A stretch of DNA of 64,000 nt from Anaerobium acetethylicum (GTDB taxonomy: Bacteria; Bacillota; Clostridia; Lachnospirales; Lachnospiraceae): contig NZ_FMKA01000001.1 in assembly GCF_900096945.1 (NCBI RefSeq), positions 552,291 through 616,290 of the forward strand, given 5' to 3'. Within the stretch, counting starts at the first letter, position 1. Each line of letters opens with the position of its first letter. Under the pieces are notes generated by a model. The model did not search any database. It saw only the letters and a list, made by a program, of their open reading frames with translations, and was not told where the DNA came from. Position numbers and translations under genes: made by a program. Below, in pieces: positions 48,183-57,699 of the stretch.

Positions 48183-48221
48183 AACATCCCTTCCAGGCCA
48201 CGATGACCGCAGAGGGATGTT
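48183..48221 (-). terminator. intrinsic terminator after the NCS2 permease gene
   Basis: AACATCCCT (48183-48191) pairs with AGGGATGTT (48213-48221); the minus strand continues TTTTTTG. It lies about 70 nt after the permease stop. Confidence 0.75.
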
Positions 48222-48290
48222 CTTCAATTTTTATATTTGCCGCTAACTGCTGCCGGCTGTCCTGCCTGTCAGCGCAGGTCAGGGTTCAGC

Positions 48291-49712
48291 CTAAAGGACT
48301 GCCAGGATTGCAAAATTCAACATAAACAGCCCTGTTGCAACCCATATGACAGGATGTACTTCTTTTATCTTGCCCTTGCATACTTTGACGAGGCAGTACG
48401 CAGCGAATCCAAATGCGATTCCATAGGAGATGCTGTAGCAGAGTCCCATGAAAATCGAAGCGAAGAATGCTGGAACCGCTTCTTCAAGATCGTTCCATTC
48501 AACTTCCTTAAAGGATGACATCATCATGATGCCGACTACGATCAATGCAGGCGCTGTAGCCTGTGCAGGCACGATACCGATGATAGGCGCCAGGAACATG
48601 CTCAAAAGGAAGAACACGGCTGTTACTACTGAAGTGAGCCCGGTTCTGCCGCCGGCTCCGATTCCTGCTGCACTTTCCACATAGGTGGTGGTATTCGAGG
48701 TACCGAATATTGCGCCAACTGAGGTCGCTACTGAATCTGCAAAAAGTGCCTTGTCCATTTTTGATTTGAGGCCTGAACCTGATTCGAGAGCATTCTCATC
48801 TTCCGCACTGAAGATTCCCGCACGGCGGCCGGTTCCGATGAAGGTTCCGATTGTATCGAATGTATCCGAAAGGCTGAATGCAAAAATCGTCATAAGCACA
48901 AGCGGTATTTTGGCACTGTCGCTGAATAAGGAAAGGAGACCCTTGCTTCCGAATGCAACAAATAATGTCTGCTTTAATTCACCGAAGGATGTTGCCAGGC
49001 CTGTAGTTGTTCCAACCGCTGCCAGATCAACGATTCCCATCGGGATTCCAACCAGGGTTGTGGCAACGATGCCGATGATGATCGCTCCCTTGACCTGCAT
49101 GATCAGGAGTGCAATCGTAATTACGATTCCGATAAGCGCAAGGATTACGCCGGCACTGTTAAACGTTACAAGGCCCGGTACAGCGCTGCTGCTTGCTACA
49201 ACTGTTCCATTTTCTCCAAACTGCATATAAGTTCCCGGATCGGATGTAAAGCTAAGCAGTCCCGCATTCTTGATTCCGATGTAGGCTATGAATATGCCGA
49301 TACCGCCGCTGATGGCATGCTGGATGCTTTCAGGGATCGACTTGATTATCATTTTACGTATTTTGGTTATGGTGATCAGAACATTGATCATACCGCAGAG
49401 GAACACCATAGCGAGCGCCTGCTGCCAGGAAAAGCCCAGGGCTCCACATACTGTATAGGTGAAAAATGCATTGAGTCCCATTCCAGGTGCCTGTGCATAT
49501 GGCACGTTTGCAAAAAGCCCCATAACAAGGGTGCCTGCAACAGATGCGAAAATTGTAGCCAGGAATACGGCTCCTGTAGGCATTCCTGTAATGCCGAGCA
49601 TCTGAGGGTTTACAAAAATAATGTAAGCCATTGCGAAAAACGTGGTGATTCCGGCAACGACTTCGGTTCCGACATTGGTACCGTGTTCTTTCAGTTTAAA
49701 AAATTTCTCCAT
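48291..49712 (-). CDS. NCS2-family purine permease (AzgA-like)
   Basis: A 473-residue multi-pass transporter of the AzgA branch of NCS2, which imports hypoxanthine, guanine or adenine with protons. Signatures: TEVVAGITTFFAMAYIIFVN, AQAPGMGLNAFFTYTVCGAL, ISGGIGIFIAYIGIKNAG and DTFDTIGTFIGTGRRAG. About 12-14 hydrophobic segments. AAGGAG precedes the ATG at 49712. No purine riboswitch was found upstream. Confidence 0.92.
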   Translation of the reverse strand: MEKFFKLKEHGTNVGTEVVAGITTFFAMAYIIFVNPQMLGITGMPTGAVFLATIFASVAGTLVMGLFANVPYAQAPGMGLNAFFTYTVCGALGFSWQQALAMVFLCGMINVLITITKIRKMIIKSIPESIQHAISGGIGIFIAYIGIKNAGLLSFTSDPGTYMQFGENGTVVASSSAVPGLVTFNSAGVILALIGIVITIALLIMQVKGAIIIGIVATTLVGIPMGIVDLAAVGTTTGLATSFGELKQTLFVAFGSKGLLSLFSDSAKIPLVLMTIFAFSLSDTFDTIGTFIGTGRRAGIFSAEDENALESGSGLKSKMDKALFADSVATSVGAIFGTSNTTTYVESAAGIGAGGRTGLTSVVTAVFFLLSMFLAPIIGIVPAQATAPALIVVGIMMMSSFKEVEWNDLEEAVPAFFASIFMGLCYSISYGIAFGFAAYCLVKVCKGKIKEVHPVIWVATGLFMLNFAILAVL

Positions 49713-49761
49713 AAAAAAAACTCCTTTTCCTTTTATTTTGAGATACTGTCCCAATACAACC

Positions 49762-49789
49762 GAAAAAGCAAACCGAGGTCTGCTTTTTC
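49762..49789 (-). terminator. intrinsic terminator between MBL gene and NCS2 permease
   Basis: GAAAAAGCA (49762-49770) pairs with TGCTTTTTC (49781-49789); it separates the two genes and gives a T run on the minus strand within the stem base. Confidence 0.65.
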
Positions 49790-49900
49790 AATCCATGCAT
49801 TATTTTAATCCTTTTGTTGACATTTTTCAACTGCTGTCTAAAAAACTTTTTTTCCTGCCATCGGATCGTAACTGTTCACAGCGCGAACAGCAAAATCAAA

Positions 49901-51505
49901 TTATCTGTCCCACTTGTCAGTCAGCGAATTGATCTGGCTCGTGAATTTTGCGAGATCCTTGTTGGTTCCCCCCTCATTGTGCCTGATGACACGCATGAGA
50001 CGCTCTCCAGCCTCCACAAGATGGTCGAATACGGTAACTGCCCTCTTTCTTGCAGGGAGCATGATCTGTTCGATCTGGACAGGTATTCCTTCTTTGATCA
50101 GGACATCCGCTGCCAGGTCATATTCCGTTCCGCTGTAAGGAGCCATGGTATCATATCCGTACTCGTCCCGGAGCAGCTCAGCAAACGAAGTACATACCGC
50201 ATCCTCTCCATGAACTATAAAGACCTTTTTGGGTTTTTCCTTAAACTGGTTTATCCAGTATATCAGGCCGTCTTTATCGGCATGGCCGCTTATTCCGTTC
50301 AGTTTCCTGATTTCTGCGTTCACCTTTATGGGTTCACCGAACAGTTTGACTTCAGCGGCTCCGTCAACAATAATTCTTCCAAGGGTTCCCCCTGCCTGGA
50401 ATCCGACAAACAGTATGGTGCTCTCCTCTCTCCACAGGTTGTGCTTCAGATGGTGCCTGATCCGGCCCGCCTCGCACATGCCGCTGGCAGAGATTATGAT
50501 TTTAGGATTCTTATCAAAGTTTATGGCTCGTGATTCATCAGCAGAGATGGTCGTCTTCAGTCCCGGAAAAGAAAGAGGATTTATCCCTTTATTTAACAGC
50601 TCAAGCGCCTCGTCATCATAGTAGCCCCTTACATTGTTGCTGAATATCTGGGTAGCTTCATTTGCAAGTGGACTGTCCACGTAAACCGTAAAGTCCCCGT
50701 ATCCAACGACCCGCTTTTCTTCTTTGATCTTTCTGATGAAATACAAAAGCTCCTGGGTTCGTCCGACGGCAAAGGATGGTATTACAACGTTTCCGCCGCG
50801 GTCAAAGGTATTCTGGATGATCTCGCTGAGTTCGGTGACAAAATCCTGCCTTTCCTCATGATTCCGGTCGCCGTATGTGGACTCCATGACTACATAATCA
50901 GCCTCATCCACATACTGCGGTTCTTTTATGATTGGCTGGTCCTTGTTCCCAATATCTCCCGAAAACACGATTTTCCTGGTTATGCCGTTTTCCGTCAGCC
51001 ATATTTCTATGCTTGATGAACCAAGCAGGTGGCCGACGTCAGTGAAACGGATCCTGACTCCATCAAAAATGTCCTCTATCACATGGTATTCATGAGACCG
51101 GAAAAGACCGATCGCTCCAAGCGCATCATCCATATTATAGAGGGGTTCAACTTCAGGTTTTCCGGCACGTTTTCCCTTTTTGTTCTTCCATTCCGCTTCA
51201 AACATCTGTATGTGGGCCGAATCCTGGAGCATGATGTTGCACAGTGCGGAAGTCGCACCTGTGGCATGAATTTCTCCACGGAAGCCCTTCGCATACAGAA
51301 GCGGGAGTTTTCCGGAATGGTCGATATGGGCATGTGTCAGAAACACAGCATCCACATCTTCTGCATCGATTGCGAGGGTCTGGTTGACGAAAATATTCGC
51401 ACCCTGCTCCATACCGCAATCGATGAGGATATGCTTTCCGCACGCCTCGAGGTAAAAGCTGCTGCCTGTAACTTCATGTGTAGCTCCTAAAAATGTAAGC
51501 TTCAT
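49901..51505 (-). CDS. metallo-beta-lactamase fold RNA-processing-type exonuclease
   Basis: A 534-residue MBL/beta-CASP protein of the CPSF73/YSH1-like bacterial group. The zinc motif is LTHAHIDHSGKLPLL; the second metal Asp is in FSGDIGN; beta-CASP motifs include MESTYGDR, FAVGRTQELL, ISASGMCEAGRIRHHL, ISGHADKDGL and the terminal VHGED. AAGGAGG fixes the ATG at 51505. Such proteins act on RNA, though bacterial members are poorly characterised. Confidence 0.88.
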   Translation of the reverse strand: MKLTFLGATHEVTGSSFYLEACGKHILIDCGMEQGANIFVNQTLAIDAEDVDAVFLTHAHIDHSGKLPLLYAKGFRGEIHATGATSALCNIMLQDSAHIQMFEAEWKNKKGKRAGKPEVEPLYNMDDALGAIGLFRSHEYHVIEDIFDGVRIRFTDVGHLLGSSSIEIWLTENGITRKIVFSGDIGNKDQPIIKEPQYVDEADYVVMESTYGDRNHEERQDFVTELSEIIQNTFDRGGNVVIPSFAVGRTQELLYFIRKIKEEKRVVGYGDFTVYVDSPLANEATQIFSNNVRGYYDDEALELLNKGINPLSFPGLKTTISADESRAINFDKNPKIIISASGMCEAGRIRHHLKHNLWREESTILFVGFQAGGTLGRIIVDGAAEVKLFGEPIKVNAEIRKLNGISGHADKDGLIYWINQFKEKPKKVFIVHGEDAVCTSFAELLRDEYGYDTMAPYSGTEYDLAADVLIKEGIPVQIEQIMLPARKRAVTVFDHLVEAGERLMRVIRHNEGGTNKDLAKFTSQINSLTDKWDR

Positions 51506-51559
51506 AAAACTACCTCCTTGTTGTCGACATGACCTAGTCGAAAATATTATGCAAAAAGC

Positions 51560-51593
51560 CCCTGTCAATTATAACCTTGTTAAACTGACAGGG
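51560..51593 (-). terminator. intrinsic terminator after gpsA
   Basis: CCCTGTCA (51560-51567) pairs with TGACAGGG (51586-51593), extended by AGC/GCT with A/T pairs; the minus strand ends in TTTTTG. Confidence 0.78.
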
Positions 51594-51658
51594 AGCTGTT
51601 TTTCAATATTGCATCCCTTCAAAAAAACTGTCCGCCTTGCGGCCGGGCCATTCAATAT

Positions 51659-52669
51659 CTATTCCCACGGGATATCCGAGTGTTCGATTTTCTTATCGCG
51701 GAGCATGAGCTCCTTAACTGCCTCATCTGCAGGTTTTCCTTCAAAAAGCACTTTGTTGACCTGTTCGATAATCGGCAGCTGGATATCATATTTCTTTGAA
51801 AGTCCCATGGCCGCCTTTGCGGAAAATACGCCCTCGACTACCATCTTGACTTCCTTCATCGCTTCTTCCATGGAGTAGCCCTTGCCAATCAGGATTCCGG
51901 CACGCCTGTTCCTGCTGTGCATGCTGGCGCAGGTCACAATAAGGTCGCCCATTCCTGAAAGGCCGTAAAAGGTCTCCCTTTTTCCGCCCATTGCAATTCC
52001 AAGCCTGCTGATTTCAGCCATTCCCCTTGTAATGAGGGCTGCTTTCGTATTGTCGCCATAACCGAGTCCGTCCGCAATCCCTGCAGCCAGGGCTATGACA
52101 TTCTTGAGTGCACCGCCCAATTCTATACCAAGAATATCAGGGCTGGTGTATACGCGGAAAGCTTCATTCATGAACGTATTCTGTATATATTCCGCAACCC
52201 TCTGGGTTCTTGCACCCACAACGCAGGTCGTCGGAATGCCCCTTCCGACCTCCTCAGCATGGCTTGGGCCTGAAAGCACTGCCACGTCTGCCTGCGGTAT
52301 CTCCTCTTCAATAATGTCGCTGAGCGTAAATAAAGTCTTCTCCTCTATCCCTTTCGCAACATTAACGATAATCTGCCCCTCTTTTACATAGGGTGCCATC
52401 AGCCTGGCCGTGCTTCTTGTAAAGGTTGAAGGTACTGCAAGCACCATAAGGTCTTTTCCTTCAATCGCCTCTTCCAGATTTCCGGTGATCTTCATCTCCA
52501 TTGGAAGCCTGACACCAGGGAGCTTGTCCTTGTGTTCCCTTTCCTCATCAAGCATCTTTACCTCAGACTCCACAATCGACCATATGGTCACCTGATGTCC
52601 GTTATTGTGTAAAAGTAATGCTAGTGCTGTTCCCCAGCTGCCCGCTCCGATTACGCTTACATTTGCCAT
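51659..52669 (-). CDS. gpsA: glycerol-3-phosphate dehydrogenase [NAD(P)+]
   Basis: A 336-residue enzyme reducing dihydroxyacetone phosphate to sn-glycerol-3-phosphate for phospholipid synthesis. N-terminal dinucleotide fold VSVIGAGSWGTALALLLHNN; conserved AVPSTFTRS, NVAKGIE, LSGPSHAEEVGRGIPT, and the catalytic lysine region ELGGALKNVIALAAGIADGL, then GLSGMGDLIVTCAS. It follows plsY on the same strand, so substrate supply and the first acylation step are encoded together. Confidence 0.96.
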   Translation of the reverse strand: MANVSVIGAGSWGTALALLLHNNGHQVTIWSIVESEVKMLDEEREHKDKLPGVRLPMEMKITGNLEEAIEGKDLMVLAVPSTFTRSTARLMAPYVKEGQIIVNVAKGIEEKTLFTLSDIIEEEIPQADVAVLSGPSHAEEVGRGIPTTCVVGARTQRVAEYIQNTFMNEAFRVYTSPDILGIELGGALKNVIALAAGIADGLGYGDNTKAALITRGMAEISRLGIAMGGKRETFYGLSGMGDLIVTCASMHSRNRRAGILIGKGYSMEEAMKEVKMVVEGVFSAKAAMGLSKKYDIQLPIIEQVNKVLFEGKPADEAVKELMLRDKKIEHSDIPWE

Positions 52670-52697
52670 ATGAATGACACCTCATTTCCTGATTTTT

Positions 52698-53342
52698 CTA
52701 TTTCTTCCTGCTGAATGAAAGCTTGTTTTCAGTTCCAGCCCTGAGTCTGGAAATATTCGCCCTGTGCTTATAAAATGCAAGGCCTGTCAGCACTGCCCCA
52801 ATTGTATAAAGCTCATAGAGATGGGGCTGGCTCATCCGCCCCAGGTATCCCATCTGTCCCATTATGATCATTTCCACCAGGAAGCCGCCTATCATGATCA
52901 GTGACCCGAGAGACACATATCTTGTCTTTGCAACCGTAATCACAAAGGTCAGAAATCCCAGCAGGGCCAGAACCCAGTTGAATGACAGGATAATGCCTCC
53001 TGTCGCTGCAATTCCCTTGCCTCCCCTGAATTTCAGGTAAAAAGGATAATTGTGTCCGAGTACCGCTCCAAAACCGGCGTAGAATCCGAGAAGCGGAAGC
53101 ATGTCCGGATGTGATTCACCGAAAATCATTCTTGCCGCAACAACTGCAAAAATCGTTTTAAACAGATCTCCAAGAAAGGTGATCAACCCTGCCTTGGGTC
53201 CTAAAGTTCTGAGTGCATTGGTTGTGCCTGCATTGCCGCTTCCGAAATCCCTTATATCAATGTGCTGCAGCCTTCCATAAATATAACCCGTCTGGAATAA
53301 ACCAAATGCATATCCTATTGCCAAACAAACTATACGTTCCAT
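52698..53342 (-). CDS. plsY: acyl-phosphate glycerol-3-phosphate acyltransferase
   Basis: A 214-residue membrane enzyme that acylates glycerol-3-phosphate from acyl-phosphate. Five or so membrane segments; conserved motifs IRDFGSGNAGTTNALRTLG, GHNYPFYLKFRGGKGIAATG and a C-terminal YKHRANISRLRAGTENKL. It lies between der and gpsA, 2 nt after der's stop. Confidence 0.95.
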   Translation of the reverse strand: MERIVCLAIGYAFGLFQTGYIYGRLQHIDIRDFGSGNAGTTNALRTLGPKAGLITFLGDLFKTIFAVVAARMIFGESHPDMLPLLGFYAGFGAVLGHNYPFYLKFRGGKGIAATGGIILSFNWVLALLGFLTFVITVAKTRYVSLGSLIMIGGFLVEMIIMGQMGYLGRMSQPHLYELYTIGAVLTGLAFYKHRANISRLRAGTENKLSFSRKK

Positions 53343-53343
53343 C

Positions 53344-54672
53344 TTACTGATCCTTTTCCTTTCGCTCCCTGGTAATGAATTTCAAAGAAGTACCCCGGAA
53401 TCCGAAGGCTTCCCTGATTTTATTCTCTATATACCTGGTGTAGGAAAAATGCATCAGTTCTTTGTCATTTACAAAGATGACAAATGTAGGCGGTTTTACT
53501 GAAACTTGGGTCATATAGTAAAGTTTAAGCCTTTTTCCCTTATCTGAAGGCGGCTGCTGAAGAGCAACTGCTTCTGTCAGGATTTCGTTAAGCACTCCCG
53601 TTGCAATTCTCATGGAACGGTTTTCTATTACCACGTCGATCACTTCGTAGAGCTTGTTAAGCCTCTGGCCTGTCAAAGCAGAAACGAATATGATTTCAGC
53701 ATATGGCATGTAGGCAAGTACTTCCCTTACTTTATTTGTAAACTGGTATATTGTCTTGTCGTTCTTTTCAATGGCATCCCATTTGTTGACTGCGATTACG
53801 ATACCCTTGCCTCTTTCATGGGCAATACCTGCAATTTTTGCATCCTGCTCGGTTATTCCTTCAACTGCATCAATCACAATGACAACTACGTCGGCACGTT
53901 CAACCGCCGATACCGTACGGATAATGCTGTAGCGTTCAAGCTCTTCCTTGATCTTGCTTTTACGCCTTAATCCTGCAGTATCGATAAAGATATATTCTCT
54001 GCCGTGATATTTGACTTCCGTATCTACGGCATCCCTTGTTGTTCCGGCGATGTCCGATACGATGACCCTGTTCTCTCCAAGAAGCTTATTGACGATCGAG
54101 GATTTTCCTACATTAGGCTTTCCAACAATCGCAATTCGCGGACGGTCGTCTTCTTCTTCCTGAAGCTGTTCAGGTTTGAAATGCTTCGTTATTTCATCAA
54201 GCATATCGCCGATTCCAAGACGCGAAGCCGCTGAAATAGGCACCGGTTCTCCGATTCCGAGGTTATAGAATTCATACACGTCCGGCATGAGCTTTTCGAA
54301 GCTGTCTACCTTGTTTACGACAAGGACAACCGGTTTATTCGATCTTCGGAGCATGTCTGCGACTTTTGCATCAGAATCTATAAGACCCTGTCTCACATCC
54401 GTCAGGAATACGATGACGTCAGCGGTTTCAATCGCGATCTCCGCCTGCTCCCTCATCTGTGAAAGGATTACATCCTTGCTTTCCGGCTCGATACCGCCCG
54501 TATCGATCAGCGTGAACTGCATATTGAGCCAGTTTACGTCTGCATAGATCCTGTCTCTTGTTACTCCCGGCGTATCCTTAACGATGGAAATCATTTCCCC
54601 CGCTAATGCGTTGAATAAAGTAGATTTTCCTACATTAGGACGGCCTACTATTGCTACTATTGGTTTACTCAT
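53344..54672 (-). CDS. der: ribosome assembly GTPase Der (EngA)
   Basis: A 442-residue double-domain GTPase needed for 50S subunit maturation. First G domain: GRPNVGKST, DTPG (VKDTPGVTRDRIY), DTGG and NKVD; second G domain: GKPNVGKSS, DTAGLRRK and NKWD; then the KH-like C-terminal domain. Both GTPase domains look intact. Confidence 0.96.
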   Translation of the reverse strand: MSKPIVAIVGRPNVGKSTLFNALAGEMISIVKDTPGVTRDRIYADVNWLNMQFTLIDTGGIEPESKDVILSQMREQAEIAIETADVIVFLTDVRQGLIDSDAKVADMLRRSNKPVVLVVNKVDSFEKLMPDVYEFYNLGIGEPVPISAASRLGIGDMLDEITKHFKPEQLQEEEDDRPRIAIVGKPNVGKSSIVNKLLGENRVIVSDIAGTTRDAVDTEVKYHGREYIFIDTAGLRRKSKIKEELERYSIIRTVSAVERADVVVIVIDAVEGITEQDAKIAGIAHERGKGIVIAVNKWDAIEKNDKTIYQFTNKVREVLAYMPYAEIIFVSALTGQRLNKLYEVIDVVIENRSMRIATGVLNEILTEAVALQQPPSDKGKRLKLYYMTQVSVKPPTFVIFVNDKELMHFSYTRYIENKIREAFGFRGTSLKFITRERKEKDQ

Positions 54673-54719
54673 GATATTTATACCATACCTTTCTGATTAT
54701 CTCTTGAATGGTTTTTCTT

Positions 54720-56030
54720 CTAATTCAAAATTGCCCGTACTAAATTGTGCCCGCTTGATTTTACAATATCTGTCGAGACTTGTAAAGCCTTTTCAAGTTC
54801 CTCAAGGGTAACGTCGTCCAAAAACACGTCCTCCCCGCTCCTTAAAACATTGCATGGGAGCAGGAGTTTCGTTCCCAGTTCCTTTCCCTGAAGCTGTTCG
54901 ATGAGATCTCCTCCCGTCAGCAGTCCCGATACCGTGATCCTGCTTCCGAAGAAGTTGTTTTCTATTCTATATAATTCCACCCTGACATTCGGAAACAGCT
55001 TCTGTATCTTTTCCAGGATTTCTCTGATGATATCGTATGCCAGAACTCCTGTAGCCAGTGAAACATGACGTTCCCTGTCGTCCCTTGCAAGGCCTGCAAG
55101 CTCTTCCTCCACCTCGTCCTTCAGAAGCCTTACCATGCCCACACCGTTTTCAAGTTGGCGGTATCCGTCATAGGTCTCTGCTTCCGGAACCTCCATTCCT
55201 GCCAGGATATACCATTCATCCCCTGCATGTATGAAATTCATTCCGTGTTCTTCCTTAAGCTTCTTCTGCCACCTGTGTATGAGTTCCAGAACCTCCACCG
55301 CATCTTCTTTTGTAAACGGCTCCAGAGGATACAGCCCGTCCCTGAATTTGGTAAGCCCTACCGGCACGATCGATACGCTCTGCAGGTTAGGGATGTATTT
55401 CGCCATGTCCCTTATACTCCTGTCAAGCTCTGCTCCGTCGTTAACGCCTTTGCAAAGGACAATCTGACCGTTCATGACCACTCCTGCCTCGTTGAGCCTG
55501 TCCACCTTCTTAAGCGCCTCTCCTGCGAAGCGGTTATTCAACATTTTGCATCTCAGTTCAGGATTGGTGGTATGGAAGGAAATATTGATCGGCGACAGCC
55601 GGTATTCGATGATCCTGTCAATATCCCGGTCGGACATGTTCGTAAGCGTGATATAGTTGCCCTGAAGGAAGGAAAGCCTCGAATCGTCATCCTTGAAATA
55701 CAGGGTCTCCCTCATGCCTTCCGGCATCTGGTCAATAAAGCAGAACATGCACTTATTCCGGCAGGATTTATACTCGTCCATGAGGCCGTTTGCGAATTCA
55801 ATGCCGAGATCCTCGTCGTAATCCTTTTCGATCTCCAGCTCCCACTCTTCGCCGTCCGCTTTCTGTACAAGGAGCAGAATGGTATCGTCATTGACCAGAT
55901 ACTGGTAATCAAATACATCTTCTATTTCTTTATTATTAATTGCAATCAGCCTGTCCCCCGGCGCCAGCTCCATCTCTTCTGCTATGCTGCCCGGCTGGAT
56001 TTTCTGTATCACATGTCCTTTTTCTTTCAT
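54720..56030 (-). CDS. DUF512 protein with PDZ-like and radical SAM-like domains
   Basis: A 436-residue protein. N-terminal PDZ-like domain (about 5-60, IQKIQPGSIAEEMELAPGDR), then a radical SAM-type cluster CRNKCMFCFIDQMPEGMRE and FLQGNYITLTNMSDRDIDRI, and the DUF512 domain to the end (SGLLTGGDLIEQL, LPCNVLRSGEDVFLDD). AGGAG fixes the ATG at 56030. The family is nearly always next to der in Clostridia, suggesting a role near ribosome assembly or RNA modification; the reaction is unknown. Confidence 0.88.
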   Translation of the reverse strand: MKEKGHVIQKIQPGSIAEEMELAPGDRLIAINNKEIEDVFDYQYLVNDDTILLLVQKADGEEWELEIEKDYDEDLGIEFANGLMDEYKSCRNKCMFCFIDQMPEGMRETLYFKDDDSRLSFLQGNYITLTNMSDRDIDRIIEYRLSPINISFHTTNPELRCKMLNNRFAGEALKKVDRLNEAGVVMNGQIVLCKGVNDGAELDRSIRDMAKYIPNLQSVSIVPVGLTKFRDGLYPLEPFTKEDAVEVLELIHRWQKKLKEEHGMNFIHAGDEWYILAGMEVPEAETYDGYRQLENGVGMVRLLKDEVEEELAGLARDDRERHVSLATGVLAYDIIREILEKIQKLFPNVRVELYRIENNFFGSRITVSGLLTGGDLIEQLQGKELGTKLLLPCNVLRSGEDVFLDDVTLEELEKALQVSTDIVKSSGHNLVRAILN

Positions 56031-56436
56031 ATATAGTGCTCCTATTTTCAAATTATTATCGTAACTTCTATTGCAGCGATTCGGAATCCCGCATCATTTT
56101 CATACCATCATTGCATAAAAATACAGCTTTTTCATGCTCCTAATTGCTGGTTCTGCAATTTATGTACGCTATCTGGAACAGATGAAACTCAATCCAGAAT
56201 AGCCCGCTTATAATTATATAATACTAAAATAACACATAAAAAGCAAATGCAACTGTTCAGCTGCTGTCGCTGAAGGATGGCCTTTTTTATGGAAAAGATG
56301 CTTCTTTCCCTCCTAAAAGGAACTATAAAATGCAACTTTTATTTTTCTTTTGCTGTATATTCTTGACGTTCCCCTTTCATGATGTTATAAATTTATATGG
56401 AACATAAATATAAACAGTAAACATCGGAGGGCCATT
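56031..56436. other. divergent intergenic region between DUF512 gene and prs
   Basis: About 400 nt with no gene. It contains the prs promoter at 56363-56391, a diverged piece (56142-56175) of the inverted-repeat family seen at 37509-37649 (AATTGCTGGTTCTGCAATTT), and AT-rich sequence. Confidence 0.5.
56363..56391 (+). promoter_or_regulatory. prs promoter
   Basis: -35 TTGACG (56363-56368), 17-nt spacer and -10 TATAAA (56386-56391), about 45 bp before the PRPP synthetase start. Confidence 0.75.
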
Positions 56437-57615
56437 ATGCCAAATCTTGATCTTCTCAAAAACAAAATTCCAGTTGCACCGTTAAAGATTGCCGTGCTTG
56501 AAGGCAGCAGGGATCTTGCTGAAAAAGTAGACGAGTACATCGTTAATTTCAGAAAAACAAGCGACTTAGAACATAAATCGACACTTGCTTTCAAAGGCTA
56601 CTCTGAAGATTCTTATATTGCGAAATCATCCTGTCCACGTTTTGGAACAGGCGAAGCAAAAGGTGTCTTCAACGAATCAGTCCGCGGAAACGATTTATTC
56701 ATCATGGTTGATGTATGCAACTACAGCCTTACCTATTCCATCAACGGCCGCCAGAACCACATGTCCCCGGACGACCATTATCAGGATCTGAAACGTATTA
56801 TTGCGGCAGCTACAGGAAAAGCACACCGCATCAATGTAATCATGCCTTTCTTATATGAAAGCAGACAGCACAAACGTACGAAACGCGAATCTCTTGACTG
56901 CGCCCTGGCGCTTCAGGAATTGGCTGATATGGGGGTTTCATCCATCATTACTTTTGATGCACATGATCCGCGTGTCCAGAACGCAATTCCGCTTCACGGA
57001 TTCGATAATTTCGTGCCGGCTTACCAGCTTATGAAAGCCCTGCTTGGTGCCGAAAAGGACCTGAAGCTTGACAATGACCACCTCATGGTCATCAGCCCTG
57101 ATGAAGGCGCTATGCACAGAGCGGTATATTTCGCCAATGTCCTCGGCGTCGATATGGGCATGTTCTATAAAAGAAGGGACTATTCTACCATCGTAAACGG
57201 CAAGAACCCGATCGTAGAGCATGAATTCCTTGGATCTTCTGTTGAAGGCAAGGATGTGATCATTCTGGATGACATGATTTCTTCCGGAGAAAGCATGTTT
57301 GACGTGGCAAGAGAGCTTAAGTCCCGGAAGGCGAACCGCGTTTTCATCTGTACGACGTTCGGCCTCTTTACGGACGGTCTGGAGAAATTCGACGAGTACT
57401 ACGAGAGCGGCCTTATAAGCCGTGTCATCACCACGAACCTGATCTACCGGACTCCAGAGCTTCTCTCAAGGCCTTACTACCTTGAAGCGGATATGTCTAA
57501 ATTCCTTGCGACTATCGTCAATTCGCTGAACCATGACACTTCAATCGGAGCCGTACTGAATCCAACGGATAAGATCCATACACTTCTCGAAAAATACAAA
57601 GCCGGAAAATACTAA
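56437..57615 (+). CDS. prs: ribose-phosphate pyrophosphokinase, long form
   Basis: PRPP synthetase of 392 residues, making PRPP from ribose-5-phosphate and ATP for nucleotide, His and Trp synthesis. Recognisable motifs: YESRQHKRTKRESLD (flexible/ATP loop region), TFDAHDPRVQNAIP (metal-binding histidine loop), SPDEGAMHRAVYFA and the PRPP-binding VIILDDMISSGESMFDVA. It is about 75 residues longer than the usual 315-320 and carries insertions in the N-terminal half and an extended C-terminus; such long forms occur in Clostridia. GGAGG precedes the ATG. The only long plus-strand gene in the right half. Confidence 0.93.
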   Translation: MPNLDLLKNKIPVAPLKIAVLEGSRDLAEKVDEYIVNFRKTSDLEHKSTLAFKGYSEDSYIAKSSCPRFGTGEAKGVFNESVRGNDLFIMVDVCNYSLTYSINGRQNHMSPDDHYQDLKRIIAAATGKAHRINVIMPFLYESRQHKRTKRESLDCALALQELADMGVSSIITFDAHDPRVQNAIPLHGFDNFVPAYQLMKALLGAEKDLKLDNDHLMVISPDEGAMHRAVYFANVLGVDMGMFYKRRDYSTIVNGKNPIVEHEFLGSSVEGKDVIILDDMISSGESMFDVARELKSRKANRVFICTTFGLFTDGLEKFDEYYESGLISRVITTNLIYRTPELLSRPYYLEADMSKFLATIVNSLNHDTSIGAVLNPTDKIHTLLEKYKAGKY

Positions 57616-57640
57616 GAAACCGAACTATACAAAAGCGTAA

Positions 57641-57681
57641 AAAACCGGAAGCCGCACCGTTTGCGTATGGCTTCCGGTTTT
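57641..57681. terminator. bidirectional terminator between prs and pgeF
   Basis: AAAACCGGAAGCC (57641-57653) pairs with GGCTTCCGGTTTT (57669-57681), with A and T runs on the outer sides; it sits between convergent genes. Confidence 0.88.
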
Positions 57682-57699
57682 TTCATTTCATCAAAACGG

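Noticed and set aside
49713-49900. Purine riboswitch upstream of the NCS2 permease
   Set aside because: The conserved loop sequences of the purine aptamer are not seen; only a terminator hairpin is present.
55065-56036. Plus-strand open frame of 323 codons
   Set aside because: Antisense to the DUF512 gene with its well-conserved motifs; composition is that of a shadow frame.
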